64,000 bases of DNA from Pseudomonas rustica (GTDB lineage Bacteria > Pseudomonadota > Gammaproteobacteria > Pseudomonadales > Pseudomonadaceae): assembly GCF_018336155.1 (NCBI RefSeq), contig NZ_JAGYHF010000002.1, positions 62,001 through 126,000 of the forward strand, read 5' to 3'. The position numbers were made by a program, and so were the translations under genes. Numbering within the stretch: position 1 is the first letter of the stretch; each line of letters begins with the position of its first letter. Below, piece after piece: positions 36,766 to 45,991 of this stretch. The notes under the pieces are model-generated. The model ran no database searches. It was given only the letters and a program-made list of their open reading frames with translations, and was not told the origin of the DNA.

Positions 36766-38082
36766 ATGACGACCAGTACCGCTTTCAGCGACACCGCGCC
36801 TGCCCAACCGACCAACTCCGCCACCCGCGTGGCGACGGCGAGTTTTATCGGCACCGCGATCGAGTTCTACGACTTCTATGTTTACGCCACGGCGGCTGCG
36901 CTGGTGATTGGGCCGGTGTTCTTTCCGCAGACGTCCGGCACGGCGCAGATGCTTTCGGCGTTTCTTACTTTTGGCATCGCTTTTCTGGCCCGACCGCTGG
37001 GCTCGGCGCTGTTCGGCCATTTCGGTGACCGTATCGGGCGTAAATCGACGCTGGTCGCATCTCTGCTATTGATGGGCGTGTGTACGACGCTGATCGGCGT
37101 GCTGCCGGGTTACGCCACGATTGGCGCGTGGGCGCCGATTCTGTTGTGTGTGCTGCGCTTTGGTCAGGGCCTGGGATTGGGCGGTGAATGGGGCGGTGCT
37201 GCGTTGCTCGCCACGGAAAACGCGCCGAAAGGTAAACGCGCGTGGTTCGGTATGTTTCCGCAACTCGGCCCTTCGATTGGTTTTCTTGCGGCCAATGGCT
37301 TGTTCTTGACCCTGGCCATGACTCTCGATGACGAGCAGTTCCGCAGTTGGGGCTGGCGCATTCCGTTCCTGCTCAGCGCAGTGTTGGTGATGGTGGGCCT
37401 GTATGTGCGCCTGAAACTCCACGAAACGCCGGTCTTCGCCAATGCCATCGCGCGTCAGGAACGAGTGAAAGTGCCGCTGGTTGAACTGTTCAGCCAGTAT
37501 TGGGCACCGACCTTGTTGGGCGCGGCGGCGATGGTGGTTTGCTATGCGCTGTTCTATATCTCGACGGTGTTTTCCCTGAGCTACGGGGTTTCCACGTTGG
37601 GTTATAGCCGCGAGACATTCTTGGGATTGCTGTGCTTTGCCGTACTGTTCATGGCGGCTGCGACGCCATTGTCGGCTTGGGCCAGCGATCGTTATGGGCG
37701 CAAACCGGTGCTGATCATCGGTGGCGTGCTGGCGATTCTGTCCGGGTTCTTGATGGAACCATTGCTGACGCAAGGCTCGACCTGGGGCGTGGCGCTGTTT
37801 CTGTGCATCGAGCTGTTTTTGATGGGCGTGACGTTTGCACCGATGGGCGCACTGTTGCCGGAGTTGTTCCCGACCCACGTGCGTTATACCGGTGCTTCGG
37901 CGGCGTATAACCTGGGCGGGATTGTCGGGGCCTCGGCGGCGCCGTTCTTTGCGCAGAAACTGGTGGCGATGGGTGGTTTGAGTTATGTCGGCGGGTATGT
38001 GTCGGGGGCGGCGGTGCTGAGTTTGATTGCGGTGCTGTGTCTGAAAGAAACGCGGGATAACGATCTGAATCGGGTCGCCTGA
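36766..38082 (+). CDS. MFS transporter, metabolite:H+ symporter (MHS) family
   Basis: A 438-residue 12-helix transporter. MHS family signatures: ASFIGTAIEFYDFYVYATAAALV, FLARPLGSALFGHFGDRIGRKSTLVASLLLMG, GLGLGGEWGGAALLATENAP, and SAWASDRYGRKPVLIIGG. Members carry organic acids or osmolytes such as shikimate, proline/betaine or alpha-ketoglutarate; the substrate here is not readable. I chose the ATG at 36766, with AGGGA upstream; an ATG seven codons earlier (36745), with CGGAG very close, is nearly as good. Confidence 0.92.
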   Translation: MTTSTAFSDTAPAQPTNSATRVATASFIGTAIEFYDFYVYATAAALVIGPVFFPQTSGTAQMLSAFLTFGIAFLARPLGSALFGHFGDRIGRKSTLVASLLLMGVCTTLIGVLPGYATIGAWAPILLCVLRFGQGLGLGGEWGGAALLATENAPKGKRAWFGMFPQLGPSIGFLAANGLFLTLAMTLDDEQFRSWGWRIPFLLSAVLVMVGLYVRLKLHETPVFANAIARQERVKVPLVELFSQYWAPTLLGAAAMVVCYALFYISTVFSLSYGVSTLGYSRETFLGLLCFAVLFMAAATPLSAWASDRYGRKPVLIIGGVLAILSGFLMEPLLTQGSTWGVALFLCIELFLMGVTFAPMGALLPELFPTHVRYTGASAAYNLGGIVGASAAPFFAQKLVAMGGLSYVGGYVSGAAVLSLIAVLCLKETRDNDLNRVA

Positions 38083-38097
38083 CAGAAGATCAAAAGC

Positions 38098-38171
38098 TTC
38101 GCGAGCAAGCCCGCTCCCACTTTAGGTCTGTGGCATACACAAAACCAATGTGGGAGCGGGCTTGCTCGCGA
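38098..38171. repeat. REP inverted pair (CGCGAGCAAGCCCGCTCCCAC family)
   Basis: Arms 'TTCGCGAGCAAGCCCGCTCC' and its perfect inverse, about 30 bp apart, between the convergent MFS and purT genes. Confidence 0.92.
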
Positions 38172-38186
38172 ATGCCGCGACCCGGT

Positions 38187-39368
38187 TTAGAGTTCTACGA
38201 CAACAGCCTGAGCAGCACGGGTCGCCTTGGCACGCGCAGCCTCGATCGACTCATCCCGCGCCAGCGCCACGCCCATACGGCGCTGGCCATTCACTTCTGG
38301 CTTGCCGAACAGACGCAACGCCGTGTCCGGCTCGCTCAACGCCGCACCCAGATTGGCGAACGCTGTCTGGGTCGACTGCCCTTCCACCAGAATCACCGCC
38401 GAAGCCGAAGGCCCGAACTGACGGATCAACGGCACCGGCAGGCCCAGAATCGCGCGAGCGTGCAACGCGAACTGCGACAGATCCTGGGAAATCAACGTGA
38501 CCAGACCGGTGTCGTGCGGGCGTGGCGAGACTTCACTGAACCATACCTGATCACCTTTGATGAACAGCTCAACGCCGAACAGACCACGGCCACCCAGCGC
38601 CTCAGTCACAGCTTTGGCAACACGCTCGGACTCAGCCAGGGCAATCGGGCTCATGGCTTGTGGCTGCCACGATTCCTGGTAGTCGCCCTTCTCCTGACGG
38701 TGGCCAACTGGCGCACAGAACGTGGTGCCGCCGATGTGGCGCACGGTCAGCAGGGTGATTTCGTAGTCGAAATCGATAAAGCCTTCAATGATCACCCGAC
38801 CTTTGCCGGCGCGACCGCCCTCCTGCGCGTAATCCCAGGCTTTCTGCACGTCATCGGTGCTGCGCAGCAGGCTCTGGCCTTTGCCCGACGAGCTCATCAC
38901 TGGTTTGACCACGCAAGGGAAACCGAGGTCTTCAACGGCTTTGCTGTAGTCCTCGAAGGTGTCGGCAAAATGGTACGGCGAGGTCGGCAGATCCAGCTCT
39001 TCAGCGGCCAGACGACGGATACCTTCGCGGTTCATGGTCAGTTGCGCAGCGCGCGCGGTCGGGATCACGGTGAAGCCTTCAGCTTCCAGTTCGACCAGGG
39101 TGGCGGTGGCGATGGCTTCGATTTCCGGCACGATGAAGTGCGGCTTCTCGGCTTCGATCACCGCGCGCAGGGCGGCGCCGTCGAGCATGTTGATCACGTG
39201 GCTGCGATGGGCGACTTGCATGGCCGGCGCGTTGGCGTAGCGGTCAACGGCGATCACTTCAACGCCCAGGCGTTGCAGCTCGATCACCACTTCCTTGCCC
39301 AACTCACCACAGCCACACAGCAATACGCGGGTCGCGGTTGGCGACAACGGAGTTCCGATACGGGTCAT
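38187..39368 (-). CDS. purT: Formate-dependent phosphoribosylglycinamide formyltransferase PurT
   Basis: A 393-residue ATP-grasp enzyme that formylates GAR with formate and ATP, the THF-independent alternative to PurN in purine synthesis. [44 protein letters not shown] (ATP-binding), [24 protein letters not shown] are visible. Normal length. Monocistronic on the minus strand. Confidence 0.97.
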   Translation of the reverse strand: MTRIGTPLSPTATRVLLCGCGELGKEVVIELQRLGVEVIAVDRYANAPAMQVAHRSHVINMLDGAALRAVIEAEKPHFIVPEIEAIATATLVELEAEGFTVIPTARAAQLTMNREGIRRLAAEELDLPTSPYHFADTFEDYSKAVEDLGFPCVVKPVMSSSGKGQSLLRSTDDVQKAWDYAQEGGRAGKGRVIIEGFIDFDYEITLLTVRHIGGTTFCAPVGHRQEKGDYQESWQPQAMSPIALAESERVAKAVTEALGGRGLFGVELFIKGDQVWFSEVSPRPHDTGLVTLISQDLSQFALHARAILGLPVPLIRQFGPSASAVILVEGQSTQTAFANLGAALSEPDTALRLFGKPEVNGQRRMGVALARDESIEAARAKATRAAQAVVVEL

Positions 39369-39468
39369 CTCAGGTCCTCAAAGCAGCGGATCATCGAGGA
39401 AAGCGACGCCAGACGCGCTTTCCATGGGGAGAAAGCGCAGCATTTTACATGAACCCGAGGGTTTGGCT

Positions 39469-39936
39469 TCAGCTGGCGACGGCCTGTTTGCGATCGCGCC
39501 AGGCCATGATCAGCCAGACGACGGTCACACCGGCGAATTTCGACAGCAGTGCGGTGATGATCACCGGTGGCGTCATGGCGTCGATCATGCCGAAAAAGAT
39601 GAAGGTATCGAGGGGAATGCTCAGCGCCGAGCTGATCCACAAGCGGTCGCGCAACGGACGTTTGGTGATGCTGAACACCAGCCAGTCGATGATTTCGGAG
39701 ACCGCGAACGCCGTGGCGCTGGCCAGCGCGATGGAAGGGTCGGAGGTGACGTAAGACAGCACCAGCGCCGCCAGCATCGCCGCGATCGCACCGTGACCGA
39801 AACGGATTTGCACCATGTCGCGCAGCACGAACACCAGACCGCCCCAGGCCGACCAGATGATGTCCAGGTGCGGCGCGGTGGAGAAGGCGAAGTTGATCAG
39901 CACGACGCTGCTGATGTAGGCGATGAGGAAAATCAT
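39469..39936 (-). CDS. VUT-family (YhhQ-like) membrane protein, possible queuosine-precursor transporter
   Basis: A 155-residue integral membrane protein with about five segments (LIAYISSVVLINFAF, AAMLAALVLSYV, ASATAFAVSEIIDWLVFSITKR, LSIPLDTFIFFGMI). The AVSEIIDW and LDT motifs fit the VUT/YhhQ family, whose members import preQ0/preQ1. I did not find a preQ1 riboswitch upstream. Family likely, substrate inferred. Confidence 0.8.
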   Translation of the reverse strand: MIFLIAYISSVVLINFAFSTAPHLDIIWSAWGGLVFVLRDMVQIRFGHGAIAAMLAALVLSYVTSDPSIALASATAFAVSEIIDWLVFSITKRPLRDRLWISSALSIPLDTFIFFGMIDAMTPPVIITALLSKFAGVTVVWLIMAWRDRKQAVAS

Positions 39937-39988
39937 GGGGGCGACCTGGCAGATTGGCGCACAGATTACTGGAGCGGTAGATCAAGAG

Positions 39989-40156
39989 CCACCCCCTCAC
40001 CCCAACCCTCTCCCCCAAGGGGGGCGAGGGGGAAAGGGAGCCGATCTTCATGATGTTCAAGACCTGAGTTCGACGCGGTATTTTCAGGTCGGCGTGACTC
40101 GTCCAAACAACCCGGTCAGTCCCCTCTCCCTCTGGGAGAGGGCTAGGGTGAGGGCA
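39989..40156. repeat. Two CTCTCCC-type palindromic repeats between the VUT and DUF1289 genes
   Basis: Copy one, about 39989-40042, is a bare palindrome (CAACCCTCTCCCCC / GGGGGCGAGGG type). Copy two, about 40063-40156, is a longer, about 95-bp unit. Read on the minus strand it matches two units at 51438-51536 and 51549-51646 (core GAGGGAGAGGGGACTGACCG, then GTTTGG and a GTGAAATACCG-like part). Confidence 0.8.
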
Positions 40157-40168
40157 TACTCATGCCGA

Positions 40169-40381
40169 TCACGACTTCGACGACGGGATCATCCACACCA
40201 ACCCACTCGCCTTCGCCCGCTCATGACACAACCCCAGCACCACCCGGCGCTCGTCATTGCTCATGCGGCCCCAGCGGGTGATTTCCTCAACCGTGCGCTG
40301 GCAGCCAGTGCAGATATCATCCTCATCCAGCGCACAAATATTCACGCATGGCGAGGCAACCGGTCTTTCTGGCGTGTTCAT
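40169..40381 (-). CDS. DUF1289 small cysteine-containing protein
   Basis: A 70-residue protein with the DUF1289 pattern [32 protein letters not shown]. Three or four spaced cysteines suggest metal binding (inference). Its ATG overlaps the stop codon of the gamma-carbonic-anhydrase-like gene (ATGA), so the two are translationally coupled. Confidence 0.88.
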   Translation of the reverse strand: MNTPERPVASPCVNICALDEDDICTGCQRTVEEITRWGRMSNDERRVVLGLCHERAKASGLVWMIPSSKS

Positions 40382-40902
40382 TCTTCCTGCTCAACCAGAT
40401 CACGCGCATAACGCTGGGAGTTATGCACATAGTGCGCGGCGCTGGCCTCAAGCATCTTCTTCTGCGGCTCGGTCAGCTCACGCACAACCTTGCCCGGCGA
40501 GCCCATCACCAGCGAACCATCCGGAATTTCCTTGCCTTCACCAATCAGCGAGTTGGCGCCAATGATGCAGTTCTTGCCGATCTTCGCGCCGTTGAGAATC
40601 ACCGCGTTGATACCGATCAGGCTGTAATCGCCAACGGTGCAGCCATGCAGCATGGCGTTGTGGCCAATGGTCACGCCGGTGCCGATGGTCAGCGGATAGC
40701 CCATGTCGGTGTGCATCACGGTGCCGTCCTGCACGTTACTGTTCTTGCCGATCAGGATCAGTTCGTTGTCGCCACGCAGCACAGCGTTGAACCAGACGTT
40801 GGCGCCCTCTTCCAGTTTGACCTTGCCTACCAGCACGGCATTGGGGGCGACCCAGCTCTGCGGGTGGGTCTCGACACGGGCGTCGCCCAGGCGGTATTTC
40901 AT
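40378..40902 (-). CDS. Gamma-carbonic-anhydrase-like hexapeptide-repeat protein (YrdA/PaaY type)
   Basis: A 174-residue left-handed beta-helix protein. Hexapeptide repeats run through the middle ([27 protein letters not shown]). The metal-type histidines are in DGTVMHTD and [13 protein letters not shown]-terminal helix follows. Start at 40902 with GAGGAAAA; an ATG eleven codons upstream is less likely. Family members bind zinc, but carbonic anhydrase activity is often absent. Overlaps DUF1289 by 4 bp. Confidence 0.9.
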   Translation of the reverse strand: MKYRLGDARVETHPQSWVAPNAVLVGKVKLEEGANVWFNAVLRGDNELILIGKNSNVQDGTVMHTDMGYPLTIGTGVTIGHNAMLHGCTVGDYSLIGINAVILNGAKIGKNCIIGANSLIGEGKEIPDGSLVMGSPGKVVRELTEPQKKMLEASAAHYVHNSQRYARDLVEQEE

Positions 40903-40947
40903 CTTGTTTTCCTCAGGGCTCACGGTGATGGCCATTCGAACGATGGC

Positions 40948-41547
40948 TTAGGTGTTAATAAAGCTTTTAGGCGGAGTATGCAGACTGATCTTGGCGTCAT
41001 AGAGCAGATTGATCAACTCGACGATCATGATCGCGGTCAGGCCCCAGATCTTGAAATCGCCGTAGCGATAGCTCGGCACGTACCAACTGCGACCTTGATA
41101 GTCGATGCGATGGGTGTGTTCGCGGGGGTCTTTGCGGAAGAATTCCAGCGGCACGCTGAACACCGCAGCGATCTCGGCATCATTGGGCTGATACTCGACG
41201 AAATCGGGAATTACGCCGACATAAGGCGTGACCTTGATGCCGTGCAGGGAAATCAGCGGGCTGAGCGGGCCGATGACTTCGACCAGTCCCGGCGGCAGGC
41301 CGATCTCTTCCTCTGCTTCGCGCAGGGCGGTGAAGATCAGATCCGGGTCTTCGGGATCGCGGCGTCCACCGGGGAAAGCCACTTCGCCGCCATGGGTCGA
41401 GAGCCCGCTGGCGCGCAGGGTCAGGACCAGTTCCGGTTGGTCACTGCGGGTGATCGGCACCAGAACGGCGGCCTCGGGGAAACGTTTGTCAGTCTCCAGC
41501 GTGCGCGGTGTGTGGTTGCTTACCCTATGCAGTAGCTCGTCCAGCAT
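40948..41547 (-). CDS. Nudix CoA pyrophosphatase (NudL/YeaB type)
   Basis: A 199-residue Nudix hydrolase. The extended UPF0035-type box is clear: GLSTHGGEVAFPGG followed by RDPEDPDLIFTALREAEEEIGL. The family splits CoA and derivatives into 4'-phosphopantetheine and 3',5'-ADP. It is the first gene of a minus-strand group with the gamma-CA-like and DUF1289 genes (45-bp gap). Confidence 0.9.
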   Translation of the reverse strand: MLDELLHRVSNHTPRTLETDKRFPEAAVLVPITRSDQPELVLTLRASGLSTHGGEVAFPGGRRDPEDPDLIFTALREAEEEIGLPPGLVEVIGPLSPLISLHGIKVTPYVGVIPDFVEYQPNDAEIAAVFSVPLEFFRKDPREHTHRIDYQGRSWYVPSYRYGDFKIWGLTAIMIVELINLLYDAKISLHTPPKSFINT

Positions 41548-41694
41548 GAGTGTTCTCGATCGGTGCCTTACCCTGCATCATGCACCAATCATTGCAGCCG
41601 CCCAAGCCCCCGAATCTCGCCATGTCGCGAAACGACAACTTGCCGACCGACACCGCTGCACGCCAAGATAGGCGCAGCATTCAGGAAGCCCAGC

Positions 41695-42249
41695 ATGAAA
41701 TTTTGCAGCCACTGCGGTAACCCGGTCACCCAGCGCATTCCCGAAGGCGATTCGCGGCTGCGATTTGTCTGTGACAGCTGTCAGACCATTCACTACCAAA
41801 ACCCCAATATCGTTGCCGGTTGCGTGCCGACCTGGGGCACGAAAGTGCTCTTGTGCCGCCGTGCCATCGAGCCGCGCCTCGGTTATTGGACGCTACCGGC
41901 CGGCTTTATGGAAAACGGTGAGACCATCGAACAGGCCGCTATCCGCGAAACCGCCGAAGAAGCCTGCGCCCGTGTGCGTAACCTGAGCATCTATACGCTG
42001 ATCGACGTGCCACACATCAGTCAGGTGCATGTGTTCTTCCGCGCAGAGCTGGTTGATCTGGACTTTGCCGCCGGCCCCGAGAGCCTCGAAGTGCAACTAT
42101 TCGACGAAGCCGACATTCCATGGGACGAGCTGGCTTTCAGGACGGTGGGGCGTACCTTAGAATGCTTCTTCGCTGATCGGCGGGTTGAGGTGTATCCGGT
42201 TCGTTCGGAATCGATTCCGCCGTTGGTGCAGCCGGTGATTGTCGGTTAG
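41695..42249 (+). CDS. Nudix hydrolase with N-terminal zinc ribbon
   Basis: A 184-residue protein. The four-cysteine ribbon MKFCSHCG...CDSCQ lies at about 1-30, and the Nudix box GFMENGETIEQAAIRETAEEAC at about 74-95. The last glycine of the box is replaced (EEAC instead of EEXG). The ribbon-Nudix layout is like NudC-type NADH or ADP-ribose pyrophosphatases. The ATG at 41695 is the start that precedes the ribbon. Divergent from the NudL-type gene. Confidence 0.9.
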   Translation: MKFCSHCGNPVTQRIPEGDSRLRFVCDSCQTIHYQNPNIVAGCVPTWGTKVLLCRRAIEPRLGYWTLPAGFMENGETIEQAAIRETAEEACARVRNLSIYTLIDVPHISQVHVFFRAELVDLDFAAGPESLEVQLFDEADIPWDELAFRTVGRTLECFFADRRVEVYPVRSESIPPLVQPVIVG

Positions 42250-42284
42250 AAGATCAAAAGATCGCAGCCTGCGGCAGCTCCTAC
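42250..42284. repeat. REP half-site
   Basis: A single AAAAGATCGCAGCCTGCGGC-type copy directly after the Nudix gene stop codon, without an inverted partner. Confidence 0.85.
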
Positions 42285-42323
42285 ACAACACTTATCTGCG
42301 TCACTCCTTGGGGAATCGTTTCA

Positions 42324-42839
42324 ATGCGCTGGTTGCTTGCCCTGTTCTGCCTGTCGTTCGTTAGCGTCTCCCAAGCGTCCTTCGTGACCACCGTGACGCC
42401 GGCGAATACCCCGCTTATCGAAAAAGTCCTGGTGCTTAAATCGGCGCATCAACTGCAGTTGATCGCCGACGGCAAACCGCTGAAGACCTATCGCATCTCA
42501 TTGGGCAAGGGCGCGAAAAAAGGTCCGAAACTGATTGAAGGCGACAAGCGCACGCCGGAAGGCTTTTATTGGATCGACTGGCGCAAGACCAGCGACAAAT
42601 TCAACCTGTCGATGCACATTTCCTACCCGAACATCAGCGACTCGGCCCGCGCCCGTCGTGAAGGCGTCGAGCCTGGCGGCATGATCATGATCCACGGCAC
42701 GCCGGATTCCGAAGAAACCCCGGAAGACCTGTTCCACACACTGGACTGGACGGACGGCTGCGTCGCCATGCGCAATGTGGATATGCGCGAAGTGTGGAGC
42801 CTGGTGCCGGATGGCACGATGGTTGAAATCCGCCCTTAA
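42324..42839 (+). CDS. L,D-transpeptidase-like (YkuD) exported protein
   Basis: A 171-residue protein. The signal peptide is at about 1-19 (RWLLALFCLSFVSVSQA). The catalytic domain has VLKSAHQLQLIADGKPLKTYRISLG, GDKRTPEGFYWIDW, and the active-site region MIHGTPD...LDWTDGCVAM, with the nucleophile cysteine in DGC. YkuD enzymes cross-link peptidoglycan or lipoprotein to it. Here the box reads T-D-G-C rather than S-x-G-C, within the range of the family. Confidence 0.9.
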   Translation: MRWLLALFCLSFVSVSQASFVTTVTPANTPLIEKVLVLKSAHQLQLIADGKPLKTYRISLGKGAKKGPKLIEGDKRTPEGFYWIDWRKTSDKFNLSMHISYPNISDSARARREGVEPGGMIMIHGTPDSEETPEDLFHTLDWTDGCVAMRNVDMREVWSLVPDGTMVEIRP

Positions 42840-42872
42840 CGACTGACCGCTGGTCACTCGCAAAAAAATAAA

Positions 42873-42955
42873 TCAAAAGATCGCAGCCTGCGGCAGCGCC
42901 TACAGAGGTGATACCACTTCCCACTGTAGGAGCTGCCGCAGGCTGCGATCTTTTG
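42873..42955. repeat. REP inverted pair with an ATACCACTT site in the loop
   Basis: Arms of the AAAAGATCGCAGCCTGCGGC family flank a 20-bp loop. The loop includes ATACCACTT (42911-42919), the same word found in the nag control region downstream. Confidence 0.88.
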
Positions 42956-42974
42956 CGTTAACACCCCCACCTCT

Positions 42975-43069
42975 AATACCACTTAGAACCACCCTACTCC
43001 AAAGCCTCGATCCATAAGGGTTTCCGGCCCTGTCACCACGTTGACATGGTATTCAAGTGGTATTAATTT
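42975..43069 (+). promoter_or_regulatory. Promoter and candidate operators of the nag regulator gene
   Basis: A sigma-70 promoter TTGACA (43041-43046), 17-bp spacer, TAATTT (43064-43069). TGGTATT occurs twice across the spacer (43047-43053 and within AAGTGGTATT at 43055-43064). The inverted form AATACCACTT lies 80 bp upstream (42975-42984). GntR/HutC-type regulators bind such GGTATT-like words, so this is a likely autoregulatory operator set; binding is inferred. Confidence 0.6.
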
Positions 43070-43120
43070 TCGCTGCATTCACGGGCGACAACCACTCCAA
43101 TACCCGCACCGGACACCGAC

Positions 43121-43852
43121 ATGAACGACCTCCAGGCCTTGCGCCCTGACGACCAACAAGCGACGCCGCTGTACCTGCAACTGGCGCGCAATCTGGAAGC
43201 GGCGATCCATGCCGGGCAGTGGAAGTCCGAGCAAGCGATGCCGTCCGAGCGCAATCTCAGTGAAATGCTCGGTATCTCTCGGGTTACCGCACGCAAGGCC
43301 CTGGAAGTCCTCCTCGATCAAGGCCTGATCCGTCGCCTGCAAGGTTCCGGCACCTTTATCACCCCGCGTCTGGAACAACCGCTGTCGCGCCTGTCCGGTT
43401 TCAGCGAGATGCTGCGCTTGAAAGGTTTCGTACCCAGTTCGAAATGGCTGGAGCGCGAAATCACCCTGCCGACCCACGAAGAATTGATCCGCCTCAGCCT
43501 GTCGCCGAACGACAAGGTCGCGCGCATGAAACGTCTGCGCAAAGCCGATGACACGGTGATGGCCATCGAGATGAGCACCCTGCCCGCCTCGATCATGCCC
43601 AAGCCGCAGCAGGTCGGCGATTCCCTCTACGAATACCTCGACGGCATTGGCAAACCGATCGTCCGCGCCTTGCAGCACATTCAGGCGATCAACGCCTCGG
43701 ACGAATTCGCCGCGCTGGTCGGCATCGCCCCCGGCACCGCGATGCTGCTGATGACCCGGGTCGGCTACCTCGAAGACAACACACCGATCGAAGTCACCGA
43801 CACCTATTGCCGCAACGACTACTACGACTTTGTTGCAGAGCTGCGTCGATAA
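43121..43852 (+). CDS. nagR: GntR-family (HutC/UTRA) transcriptional regulator, NagR-like
   Basis: A 243-residue regulator. A GntR winged helix is at about 10-80 (TPLYLQLARNLEAAIHAGQW, SERNLSEMLGISRVTARKALEVLLDQGLIRRLQGSGTFI), and a UTRA ligand domain at about 95-240. It is the first gene before nagA, the deaminase and the GlcNAc PTS genes, so it most likely senses GlcNAc-6-P or GlcN-6-P and represses them. Ligand inferred from context. Confidence 0.9.
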   Translation: MNDLQALRPDDQQATPLYLQLARNLEAAIHAGQWKSEQAMPSERNLSEMLGISRVTARKALEVLLDQGLIRRLQGSGTFITPRLEQPLSRLSGFSEMLRLKGFVPSSKWLEREITLPTHEELIRLSLSPNDKVARMKRLRKADDTVMAIEMSTLPASIMPKPQQVGDSLYEYLDGIGKPIVRALQHIQAINASDEFAALVGIAPGTAMLLMTRVGYLEDNTPIEVTDTYCRNDYYDFVAELRR

Positions 43853-43876
43853 GCGCAGCCACAAGCGAGAACCAAA

Positions 43877-44983
43877 ATGTCCGAAGACAACATCCTCACC
43901 GCCAGCGGCTGGATTCGCGGCCGGCTGATCCACGAACACGGCAAAGTCGTGTCGATCGAAGGCGTGCCTTGCGATCCGGCGAGCAATGACCTGCCGTATC
44001 TGCTGCCGGGCTTCATCGACCTGCACGTGCATGGCGGCGGCGGCAAAGACATCATGGAAGGCGCCAGCGCCTTCGAGACTATCACCAAAACCCACGTGCG
44101 TTTCGGCACCACCTCGCTGCTGGCCACCACCATGACTGCGCCGAGTGCCGAGATCTCCAGCGTGTTGAAGGAAGTCGGAGAGTTCTGCGAACAGCGTCCG
44201 AAAGGTGCCGCACGAGTGCTCGGCGTTCACCTCGAAGGCCCATATATCAACCCCGGCAAACTCGGTGCGCAACCGAACTTCGCCCACACCGCGTTGATGG
44301 CCGAAGTCGAAGAATATCTGGCACTGGCGCCGATCCGCGTGATCACCATCGCCCCGGAAATCGCCGGCCACGACGCGTTGATCCGCGAACTGAGCAGCCG
44401 TGGCGTGCGCATGCAGATCGGCCACACCCTCGGCAGTTACGAGGAAGGCGTTGCTGCAATGGAGGCTGGCGCAACCAGTTTCACCCACCTCTACAACGCC
44501 ATGAGCCCGTTGCATCACCGCGAGCCGGGCATCGTAGGCGCGGCACTCGCCCACGCCAAATTCGCCGAGCTGATTCCGGATTTGCTGCACGTGCATCCCG
44601 GCGCGATTCGCGTGGCCCTGCGCTCAATCCCGTGCCTGTATTGCGTCACCGATTCGACCGCCGCCGCCGGCATGCCCGACGGTGAATACAAGCTCGGCAG
44701 CCACACCGTGACCAAATGCCTGGGCGGCGTGCGCCTGCCCGATGGCACCTTGGCCGGCAGCACGCTGACCATGGATCAGGCCCTGCGCAACCTAGTGAAG
44801 ATCGGTTTACCGATCGCCGAAGCCTCGCAACGTCTTTCGCAATTCCCCGCCGACTACCTCGGCATCACCGAACGCGGGCGCCTTGCACCAGGTGCCTGGG
44901 CCGACTGCGTGCGGCTCGATCGATCACTCACACTGACCGCCGTCATGGTCGAAGGAGAAGACATTGACTTCAAAAATGCTTGA
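43877..44983 (+). CDS. nagA: N-acetylglucosamine-6-phosphate deacetylase
   Basis: A 368-residue amidohydrolase that removes acetate from GlcNAc-6-P. The metal and catalytic motifs are PGFIDLHVHGGGG, GVHLEGPYINP, MQIGHTLG, SFTHLYNAMSP, and VTDSTAAAGMPDGEY with the catalytic Asp. Normal length. Follows nagR by 24 bp and overlaps the SIS-domain gene by 20 bp. Confidence 0.96.
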   Translation: MSEDNILTASGWIRGRLIHEHGKVVSIEGVPCDPASNDLPYLLPGFIDLHVHGGGGKDIMEGASAFETITKTHVRFGTTSLLATTMTAPSAEISSVLKEVGEFCEQRPKGAARVLGVHLEGPYINPGKLGAQPNFAHTALMAEVEEYLALAPIRVITIAPEIAGHDALIRELSSRGVRMQIGHTLGSYEEGVAAMEAGATSFTHLYNAMSPLHHREPGIVGAALAHAKFAELIPDLLHVHPGAIRVALRSIPCLYCVTDSTAAAGMPDGEYKLGSHTVTKCLGGVRLPDGTLAGSTLTMDQALRNLVKIGLPIAEASQRLSQFPADYLGITERGRLAPGAWADCVRLDRSLTLTAVMVEGEDIDFKNA

Positions 44984-45986
44984 GGAGGCGCTGTCCTCGT
45001 TCGAGGCCGTGCAAGCCCAACTGCAACAACTCGACCCGCAAATGATCGAGATCGCCGGGCGCCTGCGCCGTCAGCCACCGCAAGTGGCGATGACCGTTGC
45101 GCGCGGCAGCTCCGACCACGCGGCGAGCTACTTCGCCTACCTGACCATGCAGCAATTGGGCGTGCCTGTAGCGTCGTTGCCGATGTCAGTGGTGACCATG
45201 CAGCAGGCGCCGTTGAAGGTCAGCGGTCAGGTCGCGTTCGCCTTTTCACAATCGGGGCAGAGCCCGGATCTGGTCAACAGCCTGCGTCTGTTGCGCAAGC
45301 GTGGCGCGCTGAGCGTGTCGATGGTCAACGCCGTCGATTCGCCACTGGAAGCTGCGTGTGAGTTCAGCGTGCCGCTGCTCGCCGGGACTGAAAGCAGCGT
45401 CGCCGCGACCAAGAGTTTTATCGCCACCCTCAGCGCCAGCGCCCGGTTGATCGCGCACTGGAAAGAGGACAGCGAATTGCTCGAAGCCGGTAACGCCCTG
45501 CCTGAAGGACTGCGCGAAGCGGCAAAACAGGACTGGAGCGTGGCCATCGAAGCGTTGCGCGATTGCGAGCGTTTGATGGTGATTGGCCGTGGTGCCGGTT
45601 TCGCCATCGCTCAGGAAGCGGCGCTGAAATTCAAGGAAACCTCGGCGATTCAGGCCGAAGCGTTCAGCAGCGCCGAAGTCCGTCACGGCCCGATGGCGTT
45701 GATCGACGAACATTATCCGCTGCTGGTTTTCGCACCACGCGGCGCTGAACAGGCTGGCTTGCTGAGTCTGGCGGCAGAAATGCGTCAACGCGGCGCTCGT
45801 GTGTTGCTGGCCGCGCCGGATGACGTGAGCGAACGCGACCTGACGCTGACCCGCGCCGAGCACCCAGCGCTCGATCCGATTCTGGCAATCCAGAGCTTCT
45901 ACGTGATGGCCGCAGGTTTGGCCGTGGCCCGTGGCATGGATCCGGATCAGCCGCGCCACCTAAGCAAAGTAACCCGCACGCACTGA
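44964..45986 (+). CDS. SIS-domain glucosamine-6-phosphate deaminase/isomerase (NagB-II type)
   Basis: A 340-residue protein with two SIS domains (TVARGSSDHAASYFAYL, FAFSQSGQSPDLVNSLRLLRK; LMVIGRGAGFAIAQEAALKFKETSAIQAEAFSSAEVRHGP). It resembles the isomerase half of GlmS without the glutaminase half, the layout of NagB-II enzymes that replace NagB. The best start is a TTG at 44964 with GAAGGAG; an ATG at 44976 is possible but poorly spaced. It overlaps nagA by 20 bp. Confidence 0.9.
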   Translation: MTSKMLEEALSSFEAVQAQLQQLDPQMIEIAGRLRRQPPQVAMTVARGSSDHAASYFAYLTMQQLGVPVASLPMSVVTMQQAPLKVSGQVAFAFSQSGQSPDLVNSLRLLRKRGALSVSMVNAVDSPLEAACEFSVPLLAGTESSVAATKSFIATLSASARLIAHWKEDSELLEAGNALPEGLREAAKQDWSVAIEALRDCERLMVIGRGAGFAIAQEAALKFKETSAIQAEAFSSAEVRHGPMALIDEHYPLLVFAPRGAEQAGLLSLAAEMRQRGARVLLAAPDDVSERDLTLTRAEHPALDPILAIQSFYVMAAGLAVARGMDPDQPRHLSKVTRTH

Positions 45987-45991
45987 CACCC

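Noticed and set aside
39937..40000. preQ1 riboswitch before the VUT-family gene
   Set aside because: I looked for the pseudoknot-type A-rich tail and stem near the ribosome site and could not make a convincing match.
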